Source: Syncephalastrum monosporum B8922 (taxonomy: Eukaryota; Mucoromycota; Mucoromycetes; Mucorales; Syncephalastraceae). From it: 64,000 nucleotides of DNA. The stretch is taken from contig JNEN01000776.1 in NCBI GenBank assembly GCA_000697355.1, positions 1 to 64,000 of the forward strand, in the 5' to 3' direction. A model generated the notes under the pieces. The model searched no databases. It saw only the letters and a list, made by a program, of their open reading frames with translations, and was not told the DNA's origin. Shown piece after piece: positions 34,385 to 46,958 of the stretch. How positions within the stretch are numbered: the first letter of the stretch is position 1; each line of letters begins with the position of its first letter. The translations under genes and the position numbers were made by a program.

Positions 34385-37300
34385 CTACATGTCATATCTT
34401 TCCTTTAAGGATTGTTGCGCATCCGGTGGGAGCGCCGTCCATACTTTTGGCCATTGCTCAGCTGTAAGGAGGTTTTTGTAGCCAGAGAACAACTACAGTC
34501 CCTTTAGTTCCATATTCTGCATCCTCTGATTCACTTACCTCTGCGAACAAAGCCGACAGCGGCGGGGATGGCAGTTGCCACTGTGCAATGGCAATGAGCA
34601 GTGTGTTCAATTGCTATGATCATGGAAGGAAAATAGTAAGTACAAGGGAAACTGAAATGTAGAATTTACTCACATCTGCAACCCCTTCGGGGTTGACCTT
34701 GATGACTTGACACAGCCCCTGAAAGGCCGAGTCTTTCTCTTCATTTTCGCGGAGGATCGCCGATTTGGCGAGCCAGACCTTGATGAAGCTCGGCAGCCGT
34801 GGGGCGAGAAGGTTGGGACAGGCCATGCCAAGACGACCAATGGTAATAAGAGCGTTCTCTTGAAGTGAGTCGGCGATTGGATGGCTATCCAGCAACAGAG
34901 GAAACAGCCTTTGGAGGAGAGGTTCGACGTAGGGTTGGATTTCGCCACCCCACCGTATAGCGATTTCACCCGCGGCCCATATCGCATTGTTCGATACAGA
35001 CACGGTCTGCAGATCGGGACTGATCTGCTCAATCAGCTCGGGTATAATTGTGGGGAGATAGGACCGCAGGCGTTCAAAGCACGCGATGGCGAGGTCGCCG
35101 ATGAGGGCGTACGTCGCTTGTAGTACTTCGGTCACGGGGTCCTGAAGGGACATATGGGGTCAGTGCTGCTTGCTGTATATCCAGCAATCACTTACATGGA
35201 TACAAACGGCGAGGAGGGAAAGGAGAGGAGGGTCTGAGGTGGCTACGAGCGGCTCAACGAGTTGACCCATTCCTTGGACTAAGCCCGACAACAAATCCAG
35301 TGCTACTACCATGAACTCGATCTCAGGTGGATCGTGTTCCTCCGGACTCTGGTCAGCAAGGAAGATCTGATGCAGCGTCGCCGAGACGAGTTTGACACAG
35401 CGCATAAAGACAGGTTCGGCATAAGGCGTGAACCCAGTACCGAGTGCGGCCGTGACAGAAGACAGACACTATGCGATAGGTGAGTCGTAAAAAGCCACGT
35501 CAAGCTGTTCCACCTTACCTCGAGAAGAGGGAAAAGGTCAGTATCATGGTCGGAGAGGCCATTCCACTTGGCAATAAGCGGCGGCATCATGAGCGAGAGG
35601 CACTGGGGCTGGTTGAGTGCCTGGCCCACGGATTCAGCCAGGGTGCCGAGCGCATCGTAAAGGATCAGCAAGTTCTTGTGCTGATAGGTACCGAAGGCAG
35701 TCGTGAGGTTGATCAAGATGGGCTCCAAGTAGGGTATGAGCTCAAATGTGGCTTCTTCTTCGAGTGTCGCAAACGCAGAGCAGGCGGCCTCCTGGACGCG
35801 TTTGTTCTTGTCCAGGACGCGCTGCAGGAGGCTAAAGAGAACGGGCTCGAAGAAGGCAGTGCGGCCTTGCGGCGTGGCTGCTTGTTTGACGCACCACCGC
35901 GAAAAGCGGCCGAGCGCCCAACAAGTGATGGACCGTATCAGCGGTTTGGTATCGTTCAGACTTTGTAGGAGGTAGGGTAACATGACAGAAAGGTGCGGTG
36001 CGATATCGTCCAGGGCGCCTAGCCGACCATGAAAGGAAGCGGTGAGTGAGTGATGCTTAGATCGAGCCTTTTCGCTTTTGCTTTTGCTTTTGCTTTCGCT
36101 ATACCTTCAGCAGCAGCGCCCAGGGCGAGCACACCACTCTCTCGCTCCTTCCAATCCTGGCTAAAAAGATTGTGGTTCAGGAGCGGCAGTAGATGCGTGA
36201 TGATATGGCCTGTATAGGTCGTTGAAAGTACATCTAAAGCGGCAGCGCTACATTTTCGCAGCGTCCATTCCGAGTAAAACTCGTCGTCGTCAAGGTCACC
36301 GTCATCATCATCGTCGTCGGGATCGTCGGCGTCGTCTTCGTCCAAAGCCAAGTCGTCATGTGGCACGTTGCCGTCGTCCTCTCCCTCTTTATTGTCATTC
36401 GACGCGTGGTTCGTGGTGGCGCGTGGTTTGCTGCGGTAAAAGCGAGGCTTGATCTCGTGTTCGTTGTCAGGAACGTGGGCATCGTCCTCGTCACCCCCCA
36501 GCCCCAGCAAGTCCATGTCGGAATAGACCATGCGCTTCAGCAGGGCTGGCACGATCTTGTCGAGGTAGGGCACGAGACGGTCCGCGAGCTCGTCGACCGA
36601 GGCAAACTGGATCCAGAAATCGCATGCTTCGAGGGCGACCTGCTCGTTTTCATCTTGGGTGCTGTATATCATGTAGTCAATCACAGAAGGTAGATAGGGC
36701 TCGAGTTTGTCGGGGCGGGCCTCAAGGACCATGACGAGCGAGCGGCAGATCTCCTGCCGCACGCCTGGGTTCTCGTCCCCTGCGCGCGCAAAGAGACCTT
36801 GGAGATAGGGCTGCATATTGACCATGAGGGACTGGGACCGAAGCAGGACAAACTGGCCGGTGGCGGCAATGGCTTGCATGCGTAACCGAGGATCGGGGTT
36901 GTAAAAAAACTCAATGAATTTGGGTATCATAAAGTTGAGCGGCCGCATGCCGTCCATTTCCTGGTCAAGGTCGCGCGCAGCATCCTCGCATATCTTGCCC
37001 AACGCATCAAACGCCATCTGAACAAGAAACACAGCAGTTAGTTCGGCGTGGCATGGGGGCAGAGAGTAGAGGAGGGAGCGAATAGATGGATGTGTTCTTT
37101 ACCTCGACGACGACGGGATTGGGGTCATCGAGTTTATGCACGAGGCGCTGCAGAATATCGGGCCAGTTGTGTGCCTGGCCGCGGGTGACGATGGCGGTGA
37201 TCACGGAGCCGATAGACTTGCGCACGTTCAGGTCCGGGTCGGGGGCATCGAGGGCATGTGCGCAACACGTCTTTACATAATCGAGCACGGGCAGCGGCAT

Positions 37301-37620
37301 CGAGTTGAAGAACGACCGAATATTGTTCTTCAGCGTGAGACCAGCAATCGCGCGCGTATACGACTCCTCGTTGGGCATCTGGGTGAGGATATACACCAGG
37401 TACGAGTTGTAGTCTGGGATTTTGTTAAACGACGCCAGTTGCTAAACATCCATCCTTTGGTCAGTCTATCTTTTTTTTTTGCAGCGCACGGACACTTTTT
37501 TTGTATTTTATTTCGAACCTGTTGCACCAAGGCCTGGTCTCGGCATTCAGGACGCACCGCATCACGGAGCAGAATGAGCAAGTCTTGCAAGCCCTGTTGC
37601 TGTGGCTGCCAATGAACCAT
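34385..37620 (-). CDS. KAP104: Transportin / karyopherin beta-2 (nuclear import receptor)
   Basis: Eight exons: 37620-37519, 37441-37103, 37017-36105, 36018-35519, 35468-35196, 35141-34674, 34613-34539, 34456-34385 (913 residues). It starts MVHWQPQQQGLQDLLILLRD, followed by HEAT repeats (NSYLVYILTQMPNEESYTRA; LKNNIRSFFNSMPLPVLDYV). The acidic H8 loop spans about residues 320-395 (DEDDADDPDDDDDDGDLDDD) and is longer than the usual loop. C-terminal HEAT repeats and the end WPKVWTALPPDAQQSLKER are typical of transportin-1. Importins of this class carry PY-NLS cargoes such as RNA-binding proteins into the nucleus and release them on Ran-GTP binding, which the acidic loop transmits. The last acceptor is GCTGAG rather than the nearer TTACAG because only that keeps the conserved end in frame. 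Confidence 0.95.
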
Positions 37621-37967
37621 CGTTCAGAAGAAAAGCAGTGTGGGTGGGAGGGTGCGATCACGAAACGACCCTATGAGCGGAGGGGAAAGAAAAAAGAAAG
37701 AGAGAAAATATAAAGTCTGTCTGTCGTGCGGTGCGTATGCCTGTGTGTGTGTGTGCTGTGTGTGATGTGCACAGTGCCTTAGTACTTGTCTTTTTTTTTC
37801 CCCTTGTAAAAAGGAAAAAAAAAAGTCAAAGAGTTCTGGAATTCTTTTCTTCTCTCTTTTTTTTATGGATGATGCAGGCTATGGTTCATGCTTTCTTTTT
37901 TCATTTTTTTTTCTTCTGATGGGAAGACTTGACTAATTATCACTAAAATTATAATCGTGCCTATTTT
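37621..37967. other. Transportin promoter and FCHo 3' end
   Basis: Contains a (GT)n stretch at about 37741-37760 and long T/A runs. No gene. Confidence 0.45.
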
Positions 37968-40903
37968 TTATTCTACCGTCTTGACTTCAGCCATAAATTT
38001 GCCCGAGCGCACTGATATCTCGGTAGACTCGACCTCCAGATTCTGAGACAGGGGAACAAGCTGCAAGCGAGACACGAGTGTGTCCTTGGCCTCGAAACGG
38101 ATCGCCAGCGGCTGGGGCGTGCCTGCCTCGAGGGTGCTGAATTGGGCACGCAACGTCATAGTGTCCTGCGTGACCTCGCCGATGGGCCACACCATCCGCT
38201 GCTGGTCGACCATCCACTGGCCCGGAGGGCTGCTCTGCACTTGCTGCACGTTGCCGCCCGCCGATGTCATAAAGAAGACCCCGTGCACCGCCTCGGCCAG
38301 GGGAACGGCCGTCTTGTGATACTTGACAAGCAGCCGGCTCTGCTTATCTTCGCACTTCCACATCGGCTGCACCCAGATCGGCACCACCTGGTCGTACGTT
38401 TCCACCTTGCACTGGTACTTGATGCACGCCACTGGACTGCCCGCCGCCAGATGGAACATGTTTGTCTGCAACGCATACACGCCGTCTTCAACCACAGCGA
38501 CGTAGCTGCTGTTGGGCGTCACACGCTCGATGCTGGCCACATGATCCAAGCGGAAACACACCGGTGAAGACAGCTCCGCCGGCCCATTGTACGTGATCTT
38601 GACCTCGCCCCACACAGCCGACCGGACTGTCTCCCCCTCGCGTAGCTGCGCGTGCACAGTCTCGATGATTTGAATCTGAACGCGCGCCCGTGCCTCGGCT
38701 ACGTCTTCGAAAGGTGACGCGACCTCGCTAGTATGCGTCGTGACCGTTCGGGGCGCTGGTATGGGTGACGAAAGCGGCGAGGCCTGGGACAGTGCGGTCG
38801 ATGCTGCCAAAGCAGGTGGGTCGGCCGAAAGGGCCATGCCACCTTCTTGCACAGGATCCAGCAGTCGCGTCGATCTCATTTCACGTCGACCGCGTCGCTT
38901 GGTGGGTCCTGCTGCACCTTTCTCTTTCAGCAACGACGAGACGCGCGTCAGCGCCACGGCGGATTGGGTCGCATCCTCTTCTTTCGCTTCTGTCCTGATA
39001 TCTACCTTGATGCGCTGCTGCGCACTCAGCACACTGATATTCCGTTAATTCGCTGATTGACACTCTGCTTTGCGCACGTGTACCTTCCGTTGTCCGAATC
39101 ATCGTCCTGGAGTGACACTGCTGCCTCACTTGGCCATGCCGTGCGATCCGCAGGTGGAATGGTGTAACCTTCTGAATCCCCCTGGACCTTTGGCTTTTGG
39201 TTTTTTTTTTTTTTTCACAAACAAATATATGCCATTTTAACAGTCTGTCAATTTTTTTCGGGAGCACTTTTTGACTTACAGGAGCAGGAGAAGACGGTGT
39301 CGCATTATTGCTAGCAAGGCTGCCTGTGATACTAGGTGCATAATGGATCGAAGGCGGTTCGAGCGAAACGGGCGAGTTGGGTGCCAAGGAAGGTGTCTCA
39401 TGGCCCATGTCGGAGGTAGCATCGTTTGACGTGACACTGGTACTGTCGATCACAAAACTATGGTTGCTCAGCTGGTCCTGGTGATGCATCACGGGGGGCG
39501 CAAGGTCAGCGTTAATGTAGCCTGGATCGCCTGACCGTGTCTTTCGTCGGATAGACACAAATGTAGACAAGACTACCCCAATCGGGTACGTTAGTATCGC
39601 TTACATGAACTTATCATCACAGCATTTCAGCTGGCACTTACATTTTCTTTCTTTGCTACTCTTTTTGCTGCGTGCTTGCGATGGCTGGTCCGACACACTC
39701 GGGGTTGGTACAGGTTCGTCGGGTGTGCCTGACGATTCGAGCGAGACAATGGAATGTGTCGTGTCTTGGGTGGGCATCGAACTGACGGTGGACCCGGCAA
39801 GTGGGTGTTTGTTGGGATGCGAGGCGCAGAAGGCGTCAATGGCCTCCGGTACGCTGAAATTGCTTGCGGCTGTCAATACGTTGTTCGCTACCTCGATGCG
39901 CTTCAGCATTTGGTCGTTTTGAAGGACCTCAAAGTTTTGTATAATGCTTTGGAGGGACTGCCATCGATGTTCTTCGACGTGCTGGTGTTTCTGTAGATGC
40001 GTGCACGTCAAGGAAAAGGCTCATTCCATCAAAAGAGGATATGTACCTGGATATAGTCAGGCCCGGCTTGGCGCCATTGTGCCTTGATGTCTTCGAAGCC
40101 TTTGGTCGCTTCTGCCAATTTGCTACCGGCCTTGTGTGCGTTTTTCTTGTGCTGGGAGCAAAAAGGGCGTTATGGACGGTTATTCACGGGAAGACATGAA
40201 GCATATGTACCTTGGCAACCCGGGCGAGCCGGTCGTCATAATCGCGTGTAATGCGTTGCATATGAGCATCCGACTAATGAAGTACGGGTAAATTTTATGT
40301 CGTTTTGCCGACAAGAAACACGATATGGTTGCTTACGCTCTTGATGGTACTGTAGTCAGGATCGTTCGGGATGGCTGCTCGGAGAGGTCGCTCGACATCT
40401 TCGGTAATCTTAAGAGACATAACGGCATGGATGGTGTATACCTCGTTCAGCTCTTCATGGAGCATCTCCCATATAGGAAGAAATTGTCTATATACGGCAT
40501 GTACATTAAAGCTTGCCCTGCTTCAACTGGAAAAGCGTCTTACCCGAGTGCTGACTTATCCGAGACAAAGTGTTTTTTAGATATTTTTGCGAGACTTTTG
40601 GCATAGAGATCTTCAGCATGGGCTCTAATGAATAGTCCAAGTAAATACAGGGTATTCCTCTATTTTTTTCTGTTATTGTTGTAAAATGGGCATCACCTTT
40701 CCCGAAAATATTCAGCAATTTCCTCGTTCAATTTGAGCGCTTTGCGTAGCTGGCCCTGGACTTGTTCCACGCCGTCTCTAGGGCGTTCAGTCTATTAAGC
40801 ACGGCAGGATCAGCAGCACGATCGTCATCTTGCGCCTCCATTGTACCATAAATGCATCGAGGTAAGGATTATGCGAAGCGTCGGGGGTCGAGTCAGCTGT
40901 CAT
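37968..40903 (-). CDS. SYP1: FCHo/Syp1 muniscin (F-BAR plus mu-homology endocytic adaptor)
   Basis: Ten exons: 40903-40847, 40791-40697, 40624-40544, 40487-40337, 40273-40211, 40151-40047, 39990-39642, 39572-39280, 39181-39084, 39033-37968 (785 residues). The F-BAR domain occupies about residues 12-250, opening HNPYLDAFMTERPRDGVEQV and continuing ALKLNEEIAEYFRERAHAED and MSLKITEDVERPLRAAI. A Ser/Pro-rich linker follows, with the muniscin hallmark GDSEGYTIPPADRTAW. The mu-homology domain covers about 530-785 (QIQIIETVHAQLREGETV to the end). Syp1/FCHo proteins bind curved plasma membrane early in clathrin-mediated endocytosis and recruit Ede1/Eps15 and cargo. Exon joins restore the domain in frame throughout. 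Confidence 0.93.
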
Positions 40904-41168
40904 GAGGTGGAGATGAAAGGCACTGCGTTGGCCTTGGTCACAATGAGTAGAAGAGAAAGGAGCGTTCGGGTAGCAAAACTATTTGCTTGTTAAATAATAC
41001 ACAAATGTATAAGGACGGTAATTAAGAAAGAAGGAAGAAAGAAACCAGAGAATAAAAAGAGAGAAGGGGACTACAATAGTAGGTTGGACCTGCAAGAATA
41101 CACTACACAGACAGTAGGACCGATGACAAAACAGGCAAGTGATCATCCTGCACACTACATTACTTCTG

Positions 41169-43821
41169 CTAATCCGTCTTGAACGCATCCTTGACGAGCT
41201 GCGTCGCCCGCTCAAATTCGTCCAAACCACCCCGTCCATTCCACAGCGCACGCGCAGACGCATTGAAGTAGTCGCTGTCGTCTGGCAAAGACCGCGTCTC
41301 CTTGGTACCTTGCATCAAACGGTCCAGCCACATCTTCTTGAGCGAGAACTCATTTTTCCGCAATACAGTGTCGGACCAGCTCGGCAAAAAGTTGAGCGCC
41401 GCGCGCACCACCGCCCGCGTCGCGACATACAAATGCTCCGCAAGCAAGATGGACAGCAGCGAAAAGATGGGTGTGTACGGTGAGTGGATGTTCGTTGACG
41501 GGTGGAATAGATACGCGAAGGAGGCCATGGTGATGGATGAGAGCCACGTGAGTGTTTCCTAGTTACGCGGATGAGCCGATACCCAGATTTTTTTTTCGGT
41601 TTTGCATATTGCATTGCTTTATCCATTACCATGTTGACTACCCAGGCACCAATACCCTCCGCACGTAATGGCGTAGGTCGTCTACAGAAATTAAAAAGTT
41701 GCATCAAATCATCGTGTTTATGCAATGCACCCTTTTGTCTTTTCTTACCTTGTATACTTGCAAATTTTGACCGCATCGCCCCGAAGTTCAACCCAGTTGT
41801 TGACCATGCAGCAGAACGCCGTCAATGGCCAGACAGAAGAAAACATACTCACATATCCATACTTGTTCATATAAGTCATGATGTTGCAGCTCACAGATTA
41901 CCAGAACAACGTACCTGAATCACCATCTCCACATAATCAGTGTAGATATTGTAGTCGGGTAAAGCGACCTCACGATGTATCTTCTTCATGATCCGGGCCT
42001 CGCTGGCTGTTGCCTCTTCCTTTTCGTCCCGCTGTTCCATTTCGGTCCCATCCTCCTTATGGAGCATCTTCTTAGCCTTGGGCATCAACTTGCTCATGGC
42101 GTAGGGCAAGATCATTTCGGTAGCAAAGCCAATCACCTGGCCAGTCACAATGAAGTAGACGAGCTGCGCACGGAGGCGCACAAAGTCGACCTTGGTATGG
42201 CTATGTTTGATGTTGAGATTAGTCAGGTAAGGCAGAACATAATCTCCAAATGGGATATAAATCCAGGCGATAAAAAACTAGGTAGCAGGCTTCATGAGTA
42301 GTGTGTCTGATAGATATGCATGACTTACCAGCGAGAGATAGGCGATGAGGAAGTTTGCGATGAAAATCTTTTGGGTGTAAAAGTATTCCCATGAGGTTTC
42401 CGTCTTGTGCATCTCCCAGTTGTTGAGAATACGCATCCATTTGCTGTAGATATTGGCCATGGTGGGAATCAAGAGTACATAGCCGATCGTGGGGGCATAA
42501 TGCTGGTTGATAAGGAAGGTATATCAGCGGAAGATGTAGGCATATACTTGAGCACACTTACCAAGACTTGTCGCATTGGGCCTTCGTAGTATTCGTGCAA
42601 GAAGAGCTGGAGAACAAAAACGCAGGCGACAATGATACTCAGTAGCACGGCGCCGATGGCGACGCCAGGCACAGAGAGTGCGCGACGGAAAAAGATTTTC
42701 CACGCAGGTGTATAGGGCATCTCTTCGCCTGTGACCTGATCGGGCACGACCTTGTCACCCTTAAACTCGAGGCGGCGCTTTTCGTACTTGGAGCAATTAT
42801 GGACGTCCCAGGTGATGGCCAGTTCGCGTTCCTTGCGCTTCCACATTTCGATGAACGTCACGGACCACACAAGCATGGCGACCGAGTACCACACGGTCAG
42901 TGTTCTGAAACCTGTCAGGTAGACAATGACACCAAGGCCAGCTGGGGCAGAGAGCCATAAAAAGTAGTTTTGAAGAAAGGCAAAGTAGAAGGCGATCTAA
43001 CAGGCACGTTGGAAGCGTATCAGATGCCCGCCTGTTTTTTCCATATCGACAGCGCTTTTTTTAGTATTACCTTTTCACCGAAATGGTTTCGAATGTTGGT
43101 GAGGTCATCCGTATCGATTAGCCATTTTTTAGACCAAGTGCGGATCCATTCCTGTATGCATGGAAAGATGAGTACAGATACCGGGATTGCTCTGTGCTTA
43201 CTATGCACCTTGTCGAACTGGTCATCGTGCAGAGGAAAGATGCTCTTGACAAAGGGATCGACACTCGGTGAAATACCTACGCCTCCTTCTGAGGGCGGGC
43301 CGGTGAGGATGTCGTGAACAATACGAAGACGCTCTGCATCGGTGAGGTTGCGACAGTCCTGCGACGCGAGGCTGTCCCTGTCGCCGCTGACTTGGATACC
43401 AAGAAGAAAATCACGTATGCTGCATCCCAAAATAGAATCATGTATGAGCCTATTGTCCGCTTGGAGACCACGTTCTCTCTTACCGCTGACGCCGAAACTC
43501 CACTTGCAAAGTTGACAACGGACACACAACGAGAATAAGAAGTTGGCCGGGCGTACGCCCAGGCTTGACCTGGTATTGCAGACCGGACTTGCTCAGCTTG
43601 TCCTTGAGGGTCTGGAGGCTCTGCAGCACCTTGGGCTCAACCGTGTTGCGGGATTTCTTGTCGGCAGGAAATTCGAGTTCAATCACGTAGTCGACGCCTC
43701 CATTGGCTAGGCGACCTGCATTGCCCGAGGGATCATCGAGGTTAGGCGTCTTCGTGACAGCCACAGGCGGGAAGAGGTGCGAAAAGGACTTGGGCCCTTC
43801 CATGTTCTCGACTTCTGCCAT
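41169..43821 (-). CDS. IST2: Anoctamin / TMEM16 family protein (Ist2-like)
   Basis: Nine exons: 43821-43484, 43449-43209, 43151-43071, 42996-42562, 42502-42329, 42277-41915, 41861-41749, 41681-41630, 41558-41169 (728 residues). The cytosolic N-domain ends in IRNHFGEKIAFYFAFLQNYF, the usual entry to the membrane part. About eight to ten hydrophobic segments follow, including LGVIVYLTGFRTLTVWYSVA, MLVWSVTFIEMWKRKE and QLVYFIVTGQVIGFATEMIL. Conserved features are TWDVHNCSKYEKRRLEFKGD and VNNWVELRGDAVKICKYTRR. Fungal relatives scramble phospholipids and/or tether cortical ER to the plasma membrane. The chain ends soon after the last helix (LVKDAFKTD) and lacks the long basic tail of yeast Ist2, so an ER-plasma-membrane tether by that mechanism is unlikely. 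Confidence 0.92.
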
Positions 43822-44518
43822 TCGGTACGCACGCGTTTCTATGAAGTAAGAAACTGAGAAGAAGAAGTTTGTGCGCGCGCCCTAATCAGGCGGGTAACAA
43901 TATGGACAAAATGACGTCGGTTTCATGCACGTCTCCTTATGGAAATAAGTATATTACTGTATCCTCAACAGAACGTCTGCTGTATTCCAAATTTCTATCG
44001 CTTCGTCTGTCTTTTATCACCCAGTGGAGTGTTTATACACGAAGACAGTGGGTGATTTTGTATAGCAAGCGTCGCTGGGAACGACTTCCCTGCCCCTCTT
44101 TACGGATCAATGAATGGATAAGGAACCGGAGTCTATGAGTTGGGGCGCGTATGGAATTGCATATGTGAAAATAGTGCGTGCACAAAGTCTGCACTCCCAA
44201 TACAAATGTAGCATACCACAGGCTTGTATATAGCACTTCTTCTCACTGATCATGGTCCGTATATAAGAGTTGCAAATAGCGAGATCCAACCGAGCTACAA
44301 TTTTCAGCTATTTTCTCCCTCCAGCAGGTATTTCAAGTCATGGCACTAAAACAGCGCACGCATTTTCTCTCTACACAGTCGTCGATATGATACCAGAAAA
44401 GCAAAAGTGTGCGTTCATTCTCGAAGGATGCGATATGCCGTAGAACTTTTTTTATGTATGATTCTGAACAAAAAAAGTTTCAATGGACCCATTGACATGC
44501 TACAGCACGAAAGTACAT
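43822..44518. other. Intergenic, no gene seen
   Basis: Promoter of the anoctamin gene and 3' end of the eS10 gene; only short spurious frames. Confidence 0.45.
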
Positions 44519-45223
44519 TTACTCGCGGCGACCGCGACCTAATCATTCCATTAATATCTGTTACTATACACTTCAATAGATCAAGACGTACCGAAACCAC
44601 CACGGAATTCGGGCTTGAAGTCACCACTGGCTCCTTCCTTGCGTCTGTAGTCATCGCGGTCACCACCACGAGGACCACGGCCACCTTCGCGACCCTCACC
44701 GACTAATGGAAAAACACTCGATTAGATCATGCCTGCATAGACTAAGCAGTTATATACGTACAGGCACGGCGGGGAGCAGAAGGACGGGCGGCCTTCTTCA
44801 GAGTAGCAGGAACAATCTCCTGGGGAAGGTGAAGGTCTACACAAGAATACATAATTCAGTGTGAGTGAGTGGGCAGTGTACACACACAGAGAGAGAGAGG
44901 CATATCATGTTGAATAGCGTACATTCGCGGAGATAGTCAATACCCTCGTCAGTGAGGGTGTAGTAGTAGTACTGCCACGAGAACTGGGTCTTGACGTAGC
45001 CCTTGGAGGTCAGCGACTGCATGAGCTTGATGACCTCGAGGTTGGGCACATCGATTTCGCTGTGCTTGGGAGCATTGAAGTCCTTGGCAGCGACAAGAGC
45101 ACCGTCTAACAGAACAGAATGGGTCGTTAATTCGTCAGGTCGTTATAGAGTGGTGTTCGGTTGAGTAGTACCCTTGAAGAGAGCCTCGTAAATGGCCTTT
45201 CTGTTTTCCTTGGAAACGAGCAT
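44519..45223 (-). CDS. RPS10: Ribosomal protein eS10
   Basis: Exons 45223-45172, 45105-44923, 44836-44762, 44702-44592 and 44538-44519 give 146 residues. It starts [20 protein letters not shown] and contains [19 protein letters not shown], the winged-helix core [20 protein letters not shown], then [20 protein letters not shown]. It ends in the Gly/Arg-rich tail ([26 protein letters not shown]). This is the full length expected for eukaryotic S10 of the 40S subunit. The final coding exon is only 20 bases. Donors GTACGC/GTACGT recur in three of its four introns. Confidence 0.96.
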
Positions 45224-46479
45224 GTTACTGGTATAAAATAAAAAGAAGTATGAGCTTCCATCAAATATTTGTTCATCCATCCACCCATCCATCTATCCAT
45301 CTATCCAGCCATCCCTTGATCGAACTCAATCTCATCCGTGCATCCAGTCATCCATCCGTTCGTCTGTCGATCCCTTCACCCATCTGCACCTTAGGGTGCC
45401 TCCACCATAACGTACCGTTGAAAAGAGGGCGCTCCAATAGTCGCTTTCTGGCGAAGTCAAAGGCTCCCTGCTGCGCTGCCGCTGCTGCCCAATCGGAAGT
45501 CGAATTTTCCCATAATGATAAATTGGAGAATACTTTGCGCTTGACAGCAGGTGCCCGCGCAAAGTTCTTGCTTTCTCTTACTGAAATCATCCTCAGTCCC
45601 TGCCCCTTCTACTTCTATCTATCTATCCACCTATATATATCTATCTACTCTCTATTAAAAATTTTGAAGACTTCACTCCAGGAATTTATAGGCAAAACAG
45701 GCAAAAAATACCAAAAAAAAAACCATAAGGAAATTAGCTGGACGTGCCTTTCCTGACATACAGGCTGCATGTATTCGGTATCTACATACTGTATACAGTA
45801 TTTACATATGCATACACATAGAGGAAAGCCTTGCAATATGATTTTCACTCAATGTTTCTATCGACAACTGGGTACGAAGCCCCGGACAAAGGCGTCTGGG
45901 GCCTTAGCCCCAGCTAGCCTTCGACTCGGACAGGAGAGACCCGAAGATCAAGTGCAAGCTGTGATGACCAGTAGCTGCACGCGAAGGGGCTCAGCCGCAA
46001 AAGACACAGCTTCGAGGGTTACGAATGACCGCAGCAAAGAGATTGCGAAGCTGGCTGTCTTATGGAATCATATCATACACCGGCGGCCTGTATGTATTCC
46101 GTAAAGCTTTAACATCGAACATGTTACTCTGTTACAAGCAATCCAGAAATATCAGATATACACAGTCAAAAAATAACAAAATCCTGAAGATGCGAGTAGG
46201 GACACACGCCACAATCCCTATAACGCATGGAGACGTATCAAGCAAAGCCGGACTGACTAATGCATACGTATAAGCACTGTATAATACATGACATTGAGAC
46301 AGCCGTTCTAAGGACACAGAACATAGGAGAAGCAATCCTGTGATGTTGATTTTATCATATATCCAGCCTGTTAGCCGTGAATGGTTTAAAATAGGTGTGC
46401 AAGTGAGTATTGTATATCAATTTCAGGTTTTACACACGGCGCAGACTCACAGTTCTCTTGTCAAAAGGAAACTGTAATA
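45224..46479. other. Intergenic region upstream of eS10; simple repeats and GC-rich block
   Basis: A degenerate tetranucleotide tract (CATC/CATCTATC units) lies at about 45277-45312. CT-rich DNA lies near 45590-45660. A palindromic ATACTGTATACAGTAT sits at about 45786-45801. A GC-rich 150-base block at 45870-46020 contrasts with its AT-rich surroundings but resembles nothing I know. No gene is supported. Confidence 0.4.
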
Positions 46480-46890
46480 ACTGGAAATAATTGTGTGATA
46501 TATGGTCGTGGAGGTTCCCCCGAGGCGTGATCCTTTATGCTGATAGAAGTCGACCAATCCCAGCTCACCAACGCGTGAAGCTTGTCATTTCAAATCGAGA
46601 CGCGCGGCATAAAAATTACATCACCCTTTGTCTGCTTTACAGCACCACTTTGTTTTCGTGACTCGACTCAAACGCCCGCACTAACACTCTTATAACACAC
46701 GGCTCAGCAAGCGCCGTAAGGTCTCCACCGAAGGTCGCGCTACTGCAACCGGTGTGTCCGCCCCAGCCGCGGAGGTGGCCTCTGAGCAGGCAGGCCAGAA
46801 GTGCCATCCAGAGCAGCGAGGAGGCAAAAGAGCGGGGCACCATAAGATGGGGATGATGCCCGCCGGAGCTCTGCACAGGCTCGTTCATAT
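46480..46890 (+). pseudogene. Decayed relative of the RS-tail gene
   Basis: From about 46540 the plus strand follows the 5' part of the gene at 50118: a CCAATCxxAGC box, CGCGTGAA, CTGCTTT(T)ACAGCAC, then CGGCTCAGCAAGCG.CGTAAG and GAAGGTCGCGCT.CTGCA.CCGGTGTGTCC, and GGCCAGAAGTGCCA. The start ATG region is altered (GTGACTCGACTC) and indels break the frame. Similarity stops near 46885, where the TATA-containing block shared with 24.6 kb begins. Confidence 0.7.
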
Positions 46891-46927
46891 CCGTATAAAT
46901 AAATAGTCTGCTATTTTGTATTAAAAT
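46891..46927 (+). repeat. Core-promoter-like block shared with 24611-24644
   Basis: See the 24611 entry: TATAAAT, AGTC, CTATTTTGTAT and AAAAT occur in the same order and nearly the same spacing. Confidence 0.5.
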
Positions 46928-46958
46928 ATATCATCAGATTATCTTGCCATATTCTATC

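Noticed and set aside
45250..45756. 168-codon plus-strand frame upstream of eS10
   Set aside because: Largely translated from a CATC/TATC microsatellite and CT tracts; no start context or homologue.
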